Positions 1-8,615 of a stretch of DNA of 64,000 nucleotides are shown here, in pieces. The notes beneath the pieces are model-generated. The model saw nothing but the letters and a program-made list of their open reading frames with translations, ran no database searches and was not told the DNA's origin. Source of the stretch: JANQMY01 sp965228775 (GTDB lineage Bacteria; Pseudomonadota; Alphaproteobacteria; JANQMY01); the NCBI GenBank assembly GCA_965228775.1, contig OZ245840.1:310001-374000 (forward strand), in the 5' to 3' direction. The first letter of the stretch is position 1. Each line of letters opens with the position of its first letter. Both the position numbers and the translations under genes were made by a program.

Positions 1-1607
1 GTCTTCACATCGATGTTGGGGGGCTCCGAAACCCCTTTTCCCTCTCCGCCCGGCTGCAGCAGCTGCGCGCTGGTATACCCCATGAACTCGTCATAGGTCC
101 GGTCGATTTGGTTGCGCAAATTCTGCTGTGCTTCATACCATTTGCGCTTTTTCCGCCCATCTTTGCAGGACGAGAGTTCCGGCCGCTCCGTCGCGCCCCA
201 ACGCCGTTCGACACAATGGTAAGGGTCGAAGGACAGATCAAACAGGCGATCGGAGATATCTTGGAAACTCAGCGTCACAGGCTTTCCTGTGCTGTTCGTG
301 TACGTGTACGTGCACGCAGCGGCCTCCATTTCATAGACCGGCATGAGTGTGCGCTTCAGGCTAGTGCCGGAAAAAACGACCTTCGAGTCCCAGGCGTAAT
401 AAAGCTCCGCGAAATAGGCGATTTGATCGCGCAATTCCTTGAACTTGGTTTTAAGGCGCGCATCGCGGGATGGTGACGAATAAAGCTCCCATTCACCATG
501 GGTACCATAGATATTGTCCGGCAACCGGTCAGGGGCATCTTTCCTATGGATGCCCTGACGGATCGCCGCGTCCACGGCCAGCCCACGATCCTGAATGTCT
601 TGACACAATCCCCGCATCATCGCCCGAAGCTCAAACACGGGATCATAAACGAGATCTCCGTCTGCCATGGCATGACGCACGTACTCGTAATACTTCACCT
701 GCTGTTGGCCATAGCTGAACTTAGCCGCAGCCCAATCCCGTTCTGGGTTTGGCTCTGTGCCGAAATACTGCACCGTCGAATGATCTTCGATGTTTTCGTT
801 TTTCTCTAAAGTGATCTTGCCGCCAACGATCGCGCCGCTATCGTCGCGCTTGGCATTGATGACTTTAATGGGCCGCCAATTCTTGAAGCCAGCGCCAAGG
901 GCCGGATCGGTGCGCGGGATCTGCCGCCCGTAGATGCTGCGGGTCAGCGTATTATCCGGATGGGCATCGATATAGTAGATGCGACCGTCCGTGCCGACCT
1001 TGTAGACAATCGCCACATGGCCATTGATGTCATAAATCACCGTACCCGCCCGAACGGACTCTCGAGAGATCTCTGGTGAGTAAAAGTCCGAATACGGATA
1101 CTGGTTGAATTCTGGCGACGTACGGAAAGTTGCCGAAGAAACCACATTGCGGATTTTCTTCAGATAGCTGACCGCTTTCGTACCACTGCCGGCCGGTGCT
1201 AGTTTGATTGAAGAACGCGATCCAACCTTATTGCCCGCCTTCGAAAACCGGGGGTCCTTGTCAGCCCGATCATTAAGGTAAATGCCGTTCACATAGGTAA
1301 AAGGCAGCTCCTTCTTCCATGCAAAATAGCCGCGCAGCAAATACGGTAAATCTGCGCAATCGGCGACAAACCGGAGCCCCTTCGGATCCGTTTTTCTGTA
1401 AGGATTGGCGGGACCAGCCAAACATGACGTGACGGTGTTGCAGTCACTTTCACCAATTGACCGAATGAATTCGCCATATTCCTGTTCGTCGGCTGCAGAC
1501 CAATGCGTCTTGGTCACGCGCCATTCGGCGGCCGCTACTTCTCCTACCAAAAGGAGAACACTCAGCAGCCCTCCGACAACAACCCCCTTCGTCACCGAAT
1601 ACCTCAC
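1..1607 (-). CDS. Secreted protein with possible papain/NlpC-like cysteine peptidase core, 3' end cut by window
   Basis: One reading frame stays open from 1607 to the window edge, at least 535 codons. It starts with GTG (1605-1607), with a second in-frame GTG at 1595. The N-terminus is a signal peptide: Arg2 and Lys7, a hydrophobic run to about residue 22, then VAAA before Glu28. Residues 83-87 read DCADL followed by a helix-like stretch. A later segment has NGHVAIVY (His197) and then YYIDAHP (Asp214). This Cys - Gly-His - Asp/His order is that of NlpC/P60 or papain-fold peptidases and amidases, so I infer a periplasmic or secreted cysteine hydrolase. The C-terminal part has charged helices and scattered cysteines that I do not recognise. 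No good Shine-Dalgarno is seen. Presence of a gene is fairly sure; function is tentative. Confidence 0.72.
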   Translation of the reverse strand, partial: MRYSVTKGVVVGGLLSVLLLVGEVAAAEWRVTKTHWSAADEQEYGEFIRSIGESDCNTVTSCLAGPANPYRKTDPKGLRFVADCADLPYLLRGYFAWKKELPFTYVNGIYLNDRADKDPRFSKAGNKVGSRSSIKLAPAGSGTKAVSYLKKIRNVVSSATFRTSPEFNQYPYSDFYSPEISRESVRAGTVIYDINGHVAIVYKVGTDGRIYYIDAHPDNTLTRSIYGRQIPRTDPALGAGFKNWRPIKVINAKRDDSGAIVGGKITLEKNENIEDHSTVQYFGTEPNPERDWAAAKFSYGQQQVKYYEYVRHAMADGDLVYDPVFELRAMMRGLCQDIQDRGLAVDAAIRQGIHRKDAPDRLPDNIYGTHGEWELYSSPSRDARLKTKFKELRDQIAYFAELYYAWDSKVVFSGTSLKRTLMPVYEMEAAACTYTYTNSTGKPVTLSFQDISDRLFDLSFDPYHCVERRWGATERPELSSCKDGRKKRKWYEAQQNLRNQIDRTYDEFMGYTSAQLLQPGGEGKGVSEPPNIDVK

Positions 1608-1951
1608 TCAAACAAGACAGTTTTGACCCTTATCGGTAGAGGGTCGCGTGGAGATTGACGCCTGTCAAGACCTCCTTGATGACGATTGCGATACGGCGGC
1701 ACCAGAAGACCTCGGAGCTGTTTCCCCAATCTGGGATGGCTTTGGGTCCTCAGCTGTGCCTTTTTGGCAATAGTGTGTCGCTTTTTTTCGAGCGGAAACA
1801 ACAAAGTTGCGTGACAGCCTGAGTTCTTAGACCTATTATTATCGCCACCTAAAAAAGGGAACTGCAAAAGCAGCCAAAGTCTGGGGAGGCTTGCTCAATT
1901 CTGGAATCCTGAGGGTTCAATACGGAATTGGGATCGATCCAATAGTCATTT
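1608..1951. other. Intergenic region without a supported gene
   Basis: About 345 bases separate the secreted-protein gene from the hairpin that ends the nuo superoperon. A TTGACA hexamer reads on the minus strand roughly 50 bases before the GTG start, but no convincing -10 follows. An 87-codon minus-strand frame here (1604-1867) lacks family-like sequence and runs into the start of the gene below, so I do not call it. Confidence 0.5.
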
Positions 1952-1980
1952 AAGCAGAGCTCGAAATTCGGGCTCTGCTT
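1952..1980 (-). terminator. Hairpin closing the nuo-birA-coaX-rnj-DUF1467 unit
   Basis: A perfect 9-bp inverted repeat, AAGCAGAGC (1952-1960) and GCTCTGCTT (1972-1980), with an 11-base loop. It overlaps the stop codon of the DUF1467 gene. The T-rich flank is on the plus-strand side (ATTTGTTT), so as a minus-strand terminator it lacks a classical U tract. Position argues for transcription termination or 3'-end protection. Confidence 0.55.
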
Positions 1981-2233
1981 ATTTGTTTCGGTAAATACTA
2001 TCAAAAACGCCGAGCTCAATACTCGTGATCAGGATTGCTGAAACCACAAAGGCGATCCCTGTGGTGAGGAGAAATTTGCGGCCAAGGTCGGGGTTCACCG
2101 GAGCGCCGGGATCAGTGCCCGCTTCGCCGCCGTCCTCCTCAGATTGCGACCGAACCCAAAGTGGTAGCGTGACAAACAAAACAACCCACCAGACGATCAA
2201 GAAAATCCCGATTTGAGTAAAAATGGGCATCAT
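1979..2233 (-). CDS. DUF1467 family small inner-membrane protein
   Basis: 84 residues with two hydrophobic segments, about 5-27 and 55-77. A charged linker between them is rich in Glu, Asp and Gly. The opening pattern IGIFLIVWWVVLFVTLPLWVR is typical of the DUF1467 family found across Alphaproteobacteria, whose function is unknown. The start is one of two tandem ATGs (2231-2233 or 2228-2230). It lies 8 bases downstream of the ribonuclease J gene and ends in a hairpin, so it is most likely the last gene of the long nuo-birA-coaX-rnj transcript. Family assignment is confident; the role is not known. Confidence 0.85.
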   Translation of the reverse strand: MMPIFTQIGIFLIVWWVVLFVTLPLWVRSQSEEDGGEAGTDPGAPVNPDLGRKFLLTTGIAFVVSAILITSIELGVFDSIYRNK

Positions 2234-2241
2234 CTGTTCCT

Positions 2242-3945
2242 TTACGTTGCCGCCTCGACAATTCTCACAACGGTCACCGGCTTCTTGCCCGTAATCTCCT
2301 TTGCCTTCTGTCGGATCGCCCGGCGCACAAGCTCTTCCATGGAATGACCTTGATGGAACTTACGATAGCGGTCTCGTTCGAAGAGTTCCTTGATGACTTC
2401 CTCAAACTCTGTTTCTAGAGGCTCTTCCGGTTCGAATGGCACGCCAATTGTTTCTATCGCGGGTTCTGCCGCCAAACGGCCCGAGCTTTCGACCACCAGC
2501 ACAACGGAAATGAACCCCGCATATCCTATGCGTTTTCTTTCCTTTAAGACCTCATCGTCCGAGGAAAGAAGAATCTCTCCGTCTAGGTGCAGGCGGCCTG
2601 ATTGCACATGATCAATTATATCAGGATTGCCGGGTGCGAGACGAACCATCGTGCCATTTGGTGCCAAAAAAATATTTGGGACCTGAATGTCTCCGGCTAG
2701 ACCCGCATGCGCCTGTAAGTGGCGCAACTCTCCATGAACCGGAATTGATATTTCCGGCCGCACCCATTGGTACATGCGGGTCAATTCATCCCGACACGGA
2801 TGTCCGGACACGTGAATGTCGTTATCTTTCTCCGTATGGATATCTACGCCAAGTGCGGCGAGATCATTTTGCAGGGCAAAGATGCTCTTCTCATTGCCAG
2901 GAATGATCCGCGACGAAAATATCACCGCATCGCCACTCTCCAGTGAAATATTGGGATGTGTTCCGGTGGCAATTCGAGACAAGGCTGCCCTCGGTTCACC
3001 TTGACTACCCGTACACAAGTAAAGCACTTTCTCCGGCGGCAAATATCCGGCATCGCGCTCATCCACCAGGGTTGGAAAATCATCCAAATATCCTGTTTCA
3101 CGCGCCGCAGCGACAATTCGGTGCATCGACCTGCCCACGAGAACCAGATGCCGGTCAGTTACTTGCGCCACATGCGCGGCTGTCGCGACACGCGCCACAT
3201 TAGAAGCGAACGCGGTTATGACAACCCGTCCTTCCATATCCTTCACGAGTTCCGCAAGATTGCGGCGCACCTCCCCCTCGGATCCGGAAATGCCTTCCGT
3301 CATGGCATTTGTAGAGTCACAAACGATCGCCAAGACCCCCTCATCCCCCAACGTCTTGAGAGCCTTTTCATCTGTCAGCTCACCGATTAATGGGTCATCA
3401 TCGATTTTCCAATCACCGCTGTGGAGTATCGTCCCTAACGGCGTCTCGATGGCGACCGCATTTGGCTCCGGTATGGAATGCGTAAGCGATATAAGCTCAA
3501 GACCAAATGGTCCTAATTCGATAGAGCCCCCGAGGGGAACGATGTTCAACGGAACGTCAAACAACCCTACCTCATCAAACTTCCGCTGAACCAATGCCGC
3601 AGTAAATGGCGTTGTGTATATGGGGCAATCCAGCTCAGGCCATAGATAAGGAACGGCGCCAATATGATCTTCGTGTCCATGCGTGAGCACCAAACCGAGA
3701 AGTTTGTCTTTGCGGTCCAATATGTATTGAGGGTCCGCCATGATAATATCGACACCTGGTGTGGTTTCATCACCAAACGTCACACCAAGATCAATCATGA
3801 TCCATTGGCGATCATCCTCAACACCGTATCCATACAGATTAAGGTTCATCCCAATTTCGCCGGCGCCGCCTAGCGGCAGGAATACAAGATCCGCTTCCGT
3901 TGAGCTTACCTGAGCCTTACGGGATGAAGATGGGCGGCTGTTCAC
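2242..3945 (-). CDS. rnj: Ribonuclease J
   Basis: 567 residues, the usual length for RNase J. The metallo-beta-lactamase core carries HGHEDH at 89-94, which binds two zinc ions, followed by a beta-CASP domain and a C-terminal domain. The family performs 5'-to-3' exonucleolytic and endonucleolytic RNA decay and rRNA maturation in the cytoplasm. The start is GTG and overlaps the coaX stop as GTGA, so translation is probably coupled to coaX. In Alphaproteobacteria this gene commonly follows nuoN-birA-coaX, as seen here. Confidence 0.95.
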   Translation of the reverse strand: MNSRPSSSRKAQVSSTEADLVFLPLGGAGEIGMNLNLYGYGVEDDRQWIMIDLGVTFGDETTPGVDIIMADPQYILDRKDKLLGLVLTHGHEDHIGAVPYLWPELDCPIYTTPFTAALVQRKFDEVGLFDVPLNIVPLGGSIELGPFGLELISLTHSIPEPNAVAIETPLGTILHSGDWKIDDDPLIGELTDEKALKTLGDEGVLAIVCDSTNAMTEGISGSEGEVRRNLAELVKDMEGRVVITAFASNVARVATAAHVAQVTDRHLVLVGRSMHRIVAAARETGYLDDFPTLVDERDAGYLPPEKVLYLCTGSQGEPRAALSRIATGTHPNISLESGDAVIFSSRIIPGNEKSIFALQNDLAALGVDIHTEKDNDIHVSGHPCRDELTRMYQWVRPEISIPVHGELRHLQAHAGLAGDIQVPNIFLAPNGTMVRLAPGNPDIIDHVQSGRLHLDGEILLSSDDEVLKERKRIGYAGFISVVLVVESSGRLAAEPAIETIGVPFEPEEPLETEFEEVIKELFERDRYRKFHQGHSMEELVRRAIRQKAKEITGKKPVTVVRIVEAAT

Positions 3946-4718
3946 GATGCGCTGGCGTTCTTTTGGTAAATTTCAAGCAGTCCGCGCATGGTGAGATCTT
4001 GGTCCACATGTTCGATCACATTTGTCGAGTTCCTGAAAAGGCTCGCCAGTCCACCAGTCGCAATGACTGTCATCGGCTGGTCGTATTCCGAGCGTATCCG
4101 GCTCACCAGACCTTCAATTAGCCCCACATATCCCCAGAACGTTCCGGATTGCATGGCGGGAATTGTGCCGTCACCTATGACGCGTTGCGGTTGAGCGACT
4201 TCAATCCGCGGCAGCTTTGCGGCCGCCAGGTGAAGTGCTTCAAGAGAAGTGTTAATGCCCGGCGCGATGACACCGCCTTCATAATCCCCCTCAGCACTAA
4301 CAACATCGAATGTGGTTGCCGTTCCGAAGTCGATAACGATCAGTGCACCTTCATATGTTGTGTGCGCAGCGACTGCGTTGACCAGTCGGTCCGCTCCCAC
4401 ATCTTGCGCATGAACTTTCAGGCCAAGCTGCACATTGGCATCACCAATGACGTAAGGCTCGACTTCAAAATAGTTGCGGCACAAAGATCTCAAGTTGAAC
4501 AAAGACTGAGGCACCACTGTGGAGATAATCGCCGCGCCAATATCCTCTTTATCGATCCCATTGAGCGACATGAGATGACTCAACCAGACAAAATGCTCGT
4601 CGGCTGTCCGCACCTCTTTCGTCGAGCTTCGCCATTGCGATTTGAGTTCGTCGCCTTCCATGACCGCAAAAACAGTGTTTGTGTTTCCGGCATCAATTGC
4701 CAAAAGCAAGTCACTCAT
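3942..4718 (-). CDS. coaX: Type III pantothenate kinase
   Basis: 258 residues, normal for the family. The N-terminus LLAIDAGNTNTVFAV contains the phosphate-binding Asp9 of the acetate kinase/Hsp70 ATPase fold. The second motif VIDFGTATTFDVV and the substrate motif around GADRLVNAVAAH are also present. The enzyme phosphorylates pantothenate, the first step of coenzyme A synthesis, and type III enzymes are not feedback-inhibited by CoA. The gene overlaps birA by 8 bases upstream and rnj by 4 downstream, so it is co-translated within the operon. Pairing with biotin ligase is common in this class. Confidence 0.95.
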   Translation of the reverse strand: MSDLLLAIDAGNTNTVFAVMEGDELKSQWRSSTKEVRTADEHFVWLSHLMSLNGIDKEDIGAAIISTVVPQSLFNLRSLCRNYFEVEPYVIGDANVQLGLKVHAQDVGADRLVNAVAAHTTYEGALIVIDFGTATTFDVVSAEGDYEGGVIAPGINTSLEALHLAAAKLPRIEVAQPQRVIGDGTIPAMQSGTFWGYVGLIEGLVSRIRSEYDQPMTVIATGGLASLFRNSTNVIEHVDQDLTMRGLLEIYQKNASAS

Positions 4719-5496
4719 TCGAATTTCCCACTGTGTTGAAGAACACTTCTCCAGCGTTAATCGGCTTCAAGCTGCCATCTGCGAGTTTCAGGATCAGAGC
4801 GCCTGTCGGATCCAGGTCGAGGAACACGCCATTGAGTGTTTCCTGCGGCAGCTTCACGGCAATATCCTGCCCTACCCCCTTAGCCTTCGCAAGCCAGGCC
4901 GTCCGTATGGGCTCGAACCCTCCCGTACGCCACTGCTCCAGCCAAAAGCAGAATTGCTCTGCCAAGAGACTTAGTGCCTTAGAGGGGTGCGGCTCTTCAA
5001 ATCCGCGTGATTTCAGCGACGTGGCTGCCGTTTCAACCATCTCGGGATGCGAAGATAAATTGATCCCAATGCCGATCGACAACACAACTTTTTGCCCGTT
5101 TGTAAACGCGTTGGCACCCGATGATTCTAGTAGGATCCCAACAATCTTCTCATTGCTGAGCAATACATCATTCGGCCATTTGACCTTTACGTCAGCAGGC
5201 GGAGCAAAATGGCCTACCGTGTCAGCCGCGGCCAAGGACGCAACGAAGGTCAGTTTCGCAGCCTCGGCGACGCTTTTGTCCACCGGCAGTACCAATGTGC
5301 AAAAAAGATTGCCTGGTTCCGAGACCCATTCCCGTCCCCGTCGCCCACGGCCCGCTGTCTGGCGGTCGGCCCAAATCCATAGAGGTCCCTCGACACCATT
5401 AGCGATTTGACGGGATGCTTCGCTATTGGTGCTATCGACTTCTTCAAGGTGAAGAAGTCGAAAACCTTGTGGCATGACCGGTTCGGAATTTGCCAC
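4711..5496 (-). CDS. birA: Biotin--[acetyl-CoA-carboxylase] ligase
   Basis: 261 residues. The biotinyl-5'-AMP loop GRGRRGR is at 49-55, followed by the catalytic-domain motif KWPNDVLLSNEKIVGILLE. The protein starts directly with the catalytic domain and has no N-terminal winged helix, so it should be a ligase that attaches biotin to carrier proteins but not a DNA-binding repressor as in E. coli. The start is GTG. It lies 21 bases after nuoN and overlaps coaX, continuing the nuo transcript. Confidence 0.94.
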   Translation of the reverse strand: MANSEPVMPQGFRLLHLEEVDSTNSEASRQIANGVEGPLWIWADRQTAGRGRRGREWVSEPGNLFCTLVLPVDKSVAEAAKLTFVASLAAADTVGHFAPPADVKVKWPNDVLLSNEKIVGILLESSGANAFTNGQKVVLSIGIGINLSSHPEMVETAATSLKSRGFEEPHPSKALSLLAEQFCFWLEQWRTGGFEPIRTAWLAKAKGVGQDIAVKLPQETLNGVFLDLDPTGALILKLADGSLKPINAGEVFFNTVGNSNE

Positions 5497-5517
5497 GCTA
5501 TTGCGTCCTCGCCCTTC

Positions 5518-6987
5518 TTAGAAGAGGGCGGATGCAGCACTGGTGGCCGTTGCCACCAGAAGAGAGGGAAACAAGAAGAACAATGCGGTGAACGCAACAG
5601 ATCCAAACAAGATGATCCGCATTTCACCGGACATAGGATAAGCAAATGCTTCCGCCGGTTCGTCGAAATACATCACCTTGATGATCCGAATGTAATAGAA
5701 CGCTCCCACCACGCTGGACAGCACACCGAGGATCGCCAGGGTGTAGAGTTCCGCTTCGATAGCCGCGAGGAAGACGTAAAATTTCGCGAAGAAGCCTGCC
5801 ATTGGCGGAATGCCCGCGAGTGAGAACATCAGTATCAAAAGAGACAGGGCCATGAGCGGCCGGGTTTGGGAAAGGCCAGCCAGATCGTCGATGTCCTCAA
5901 CCATTCCCTCTGTGCGCCGCATGGATAGGATGCAAACAAAGGTACCGATGGTCATGGCGAGATAAATAGCGAGATAAATCAGTACGCCCCGCACGCCCTC
6001 TTCCGTTCCGGCGGCAAGCCCTACCAACGCAAAGCCCATATGGCCAATGGAACTATAGGCCATCAGGCGTTTGATGTTTGTTTGGCCAATCGCCGCAAAG
6101 GCCCCGAGCAACATGGAAGCGATGGATACGAAGACAATGATTTGTTGCCATTCCGGCGTCAGATCGGGGAACGGCCCCACCAATGCCCGAATGAACAGGG
6201 CCATGGCCGCCATTTTTGGCGCACCGGCAAAGAACGCCGTAATAGGCGTCGGCGCTCCTTCATAAACATCCGGCGTCCACATGTGGAACGGCACCGCCGA
6301 TACTTTAAAGGCAAGCCCTGCGGTTAGGAAAACCAGACCAAATATAAGGCCAATGTTTTGGCTACCCGCTGCGCCATCGCTCGTGAGTGCCAGTGCAATG
6401 CCGTCAAACGTGGTCGTCCCGCTGAAACCGTAAACCAAGGAACAACCGTAGAGCAGAAGGCCCGAAGAAAGCGCCCCCAGCACGAAATATTTGAGCCCAG
6501 CCTCCGTCGACCTTAGCGAGTCTCGATTGAACGAGGCCAGCACATAAAGGGCCAAACTTTGAAGTTCCACACCCATATAGAGGGATATCAAGTCATTCGC
6601 CGACACCATCATGCACATGCCAAGTGTCGCGAAGACAACAAGGATCGGGAACTCAAAACGCTCGATCTTCTCGGAGCGGATGAAGCCCTGAGACATGATC
6701 AAAGCGATCGAAGACCCAAGCAACACCAGAATCTTCACAAACTTGGAAAAGGCATCCACAACAAAGGTTGACCCAAACGCCAACATGCGTTCGCCCGGCT
6801 GCTGAATAATCACAACGGCCGCCGCCAAGAAAATGAGGACTGCCAACCACGAGACCGTCCGTGTCGATTTATCTCCGCGGAACACACCGAACATAAGCAG
6901 TGCCATACCCCCAACGGCCAAAATGGCCTCCGGCATGGCCAGGATCAAATCTGGAACGTGAAAGTCAGTACTGGATGATTGCGACAT
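5518..6987 (-). CDS. nuoN: NADH-quinone oxidoreductase subunit N
   Basis: 489 residues with about 14 hydrophobic segments. This is one of the three antiporter-like proton-pumping subunits of complex I in the inner membrane. The conserved stretch KVSAVPFHMWTPDVYEGAP and the later LMAYSSIGHMGFAL carry the buried Lys and His residues of the proton channel. It ends the 14-gene nuo set, lies 5 bases after nuoM, and is followed after 21 bases by birA. Length and motifs are standard. Confidence 0.97.
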   Translation of the reverse strand: MSQSSSTDFHVPDLILAMPEAILAVGGMALLMFGVFRGDKSTRTVSWLAVLIFLAAAVVIIQQPGERMLAFGSTFVVDAFSKFVKILVLLGSSIALIMSQGFIRSEKIERFEFPILVVFATLGMCMMVSANDLISLYMGVELQSLALYVLASFNRDSLRSTEAGLKYFVLGALSSGLLLYGCSLVYGFSGTTTFDGIALALTSDGAAGSQNIGLIFGLVFLTAGLAFKVSAVPFHMWTPDVYEGAPTPITAFFAGAPKMAAMALFIRALVGPFPDLTPEWQQIIVFVSIASMLLGAFAAIGQTNIKRLMAYSSIGHMGFALVGLAAGTEEGVRGVLIYLAIYLAMTIGTFVCILSMRRTEGMVEDIDDLAGLSQTRPLMALSLLILMFSLAGIPPMAGFFAKFYVFLAAIEAELYTLAILGVLSSVVGAFYYIRIIKVMYFDEPAEAFAYPMSGEMRIILFGSVAFTALFFLFPSLLVATATSAASALF

Positions 6988-6992
6988 CGGGC

Positions 6993-8615
6993 TTACTCGC
7001 CTTCTTCGTCTTTAGACGCCACATCCACCTCTTGCAGGCTGGCTCTGTAGGCAGTCATTGATTCCTGGTGTTCTTCTACAAGGTTGTCGACAGACACCTT
7101 GGTCACGTCGAATAGTGGTTTGGGGTAGATCCCAAAAAACAGCGTGGCGATGACCAATGGCGCCAAGACCACGATCTCTCGCGGAGACAGATCTTTTATG
7201 TTTTTAAGCGAGTCCTTCTGCAGCTCGCCGAACACCACCTGTCTATAAAGCCACAATGCGTAGGCCGCACTCAAGATGACCCCAGTGGTTGCAAAAAACG
7301 CTACCCAGGTGTTCACCTGATAGGTACCAAGCAGCGTCAGGAATTCCCCCACAAAACCACTTGTTCCGGGAAGCCCCACATTGGCCATGGTGAACAACAT
7401 GAAGGCAAAGGCATAAAGCGGCATTCGATTGACGAGCCCGCCATAGGCCGCAATCTCCCTTGTATGCATGCGGTCGTAAATAACGCCCACACATAGGAAG
7501 AGTGCTCCCGAGATGAAGCCGTGGCTGATCATTTGAATAATACCGCCTTGGAGCCCTTGGACCACATAGGCGCCGGTGTCCGGCCGCGCCACGGCAGCAG
7601 AGAAAATGCCCATGGTGACAAAGCCCATATGTGCCACCGATGAATAGGCGATGAGCTTCTTCATGTCTTCTTGGGCAAGCGCCACAAGCGACGTGTAGAT
7701 GATCGCCACGACACTCAGCGTGAAGACCAGCGGCGCGAAGACTTCTGATGCAACCGGGAACATCGGCAGCGAGAACCGGATGAACCCATACCCCCCCATT
7801 TTTAGAAGGATACCGGCCAGAATAACCGAGCCTGCCGTGGGCGCTTCCACGTGCGCATCGGGCAGCCATGTATGAACCGGCCACATCGGCATCTTGACGG
7901 CAAACGATGCGAAGAATGCAAGCCAAAGCCAAGTCTGCATGCTCGCTGGGAAGTCATGGGCCAAGAGTGTTGGGATGTCCGTCGTACCGGCGTTCCAGTA
8001 CATGGCCATCATGGCCAGCAACATCAGCACCGAACCGAGAAGCGTGTAGAGAAAGAACTTGAACGTTGCGTAGATCCGGCGCGCACCGCCCCATATCCCA
8101 ATTATGAGGAACATGGGTATCAATCCGCCTTCGAAGAAGACGTAGAACAACACAAGATCCAAAGCGCAGAAGACGCCAATCATCAGCGTCTCAAGCACCA
8201 GAAACGCCATCATGTACTGGCTAACGCGCTCATTGATCGCGTTCCAGCTGGCCAAGATACAGAATGGCATCAGGAACGTCGTCAGAATGACGAATAGCAT
8301 GGAAATGCCGTCCACGCCCATATGGTAGCAAGGCAGTTGAACCGCGTCTTCGAGCCCAACCGGTCCGTCAACGGAACATTCACCGCCTGTTCCAAGCCAG
8401 TCGAATTTCTCGACGAACTGGAACTCAGCCGTGGTGTAGTCGAAATTCACCCATATGACGAGCGACACTAGGAAAGTGGCAATGGTCGTAAAGAGAGCAA
8501 CGTTCCGAACATTGCGTTTGACGATTTCGCTGTCGCCTGTGCCAAGCGTCGCGATGAGCAGAACGCCGACAAGCGGCAAGAATGTGATCAGGGAAAGCCA
8601 GGGCACCGTATCCAT
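6993..8615 (-). CDS. nuoM: NADH-quinone oxidoreductase subunit M
   Basis: 540 residues, polytopic. The signature KMPMWPVHTWLPDAHVEAPTAG and LIAYSSVAHMGFVTMG identify the antiporter-like subunit M. A Cys-containing loop between the first two helices, around residues 75-95 with two cysteines, is longer than in the E. coli protein. Such a loop is seen in several alphaproteobacterial homologues, so I regard it as lineage variation. The ATG overlaps the nuoL stop (TAATG), so the two are translationally coupled. It pumps protons as part of the distal membrane arm. Confidence 0.97.
   Translation of the reverse strand: MDTVPWLSLITFLPLVGVLLIATLGTGDSEIVKRNVRNVALFTTIATFLVSLVIWVNFDYTTAEFQFVEKFDWLGTGGECSVDGPVGLEDAVQLPCYHMGVDGISMLFVILTTFLMPFCILASWNAINERVSQYMMAFLVLETLMIGVFCALDLVLFYVFFEGGLIPMFLIIGIWGGARRIYATFKFFLYTLLGSVLMLLAMMAMYWNAGTTDIPTLLAHDFPASMQTWLWLAFFASFAVKMPMWPVHTWLPDAHVEAPTAGSVILAGILLKMGGYGFIRFSLPMFPVASEVFAPLVFTLSVVAIIYTSLVALAQEDMKKLIAYSSVAHMGFVTMGIFSAAVARPDTGAYVVQGLQGGIIQMISHGFISGALFLCVGVIYDRMHTREIAAYGGLVNRMPLYAFAFMLFTMANVGLPGTSGFVGEFLTLLGTYQVNTWVAFFATTGVILSAAYALWLYRQVVFGELQKDSLKNIKDLSPREIVVLAPLVIATLFFGIYPKPLFDVTKVSVDNLVEEHQESMTAYRASLQEVDVASKDEEGE

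Noticed and set aside
1604..1867. 87-codon minus-strand frame upstream of the secreted-protein gene
   Set aside because: No ribosome site, no family-like sequence, and it overlaps the supported GTG start in another frame.
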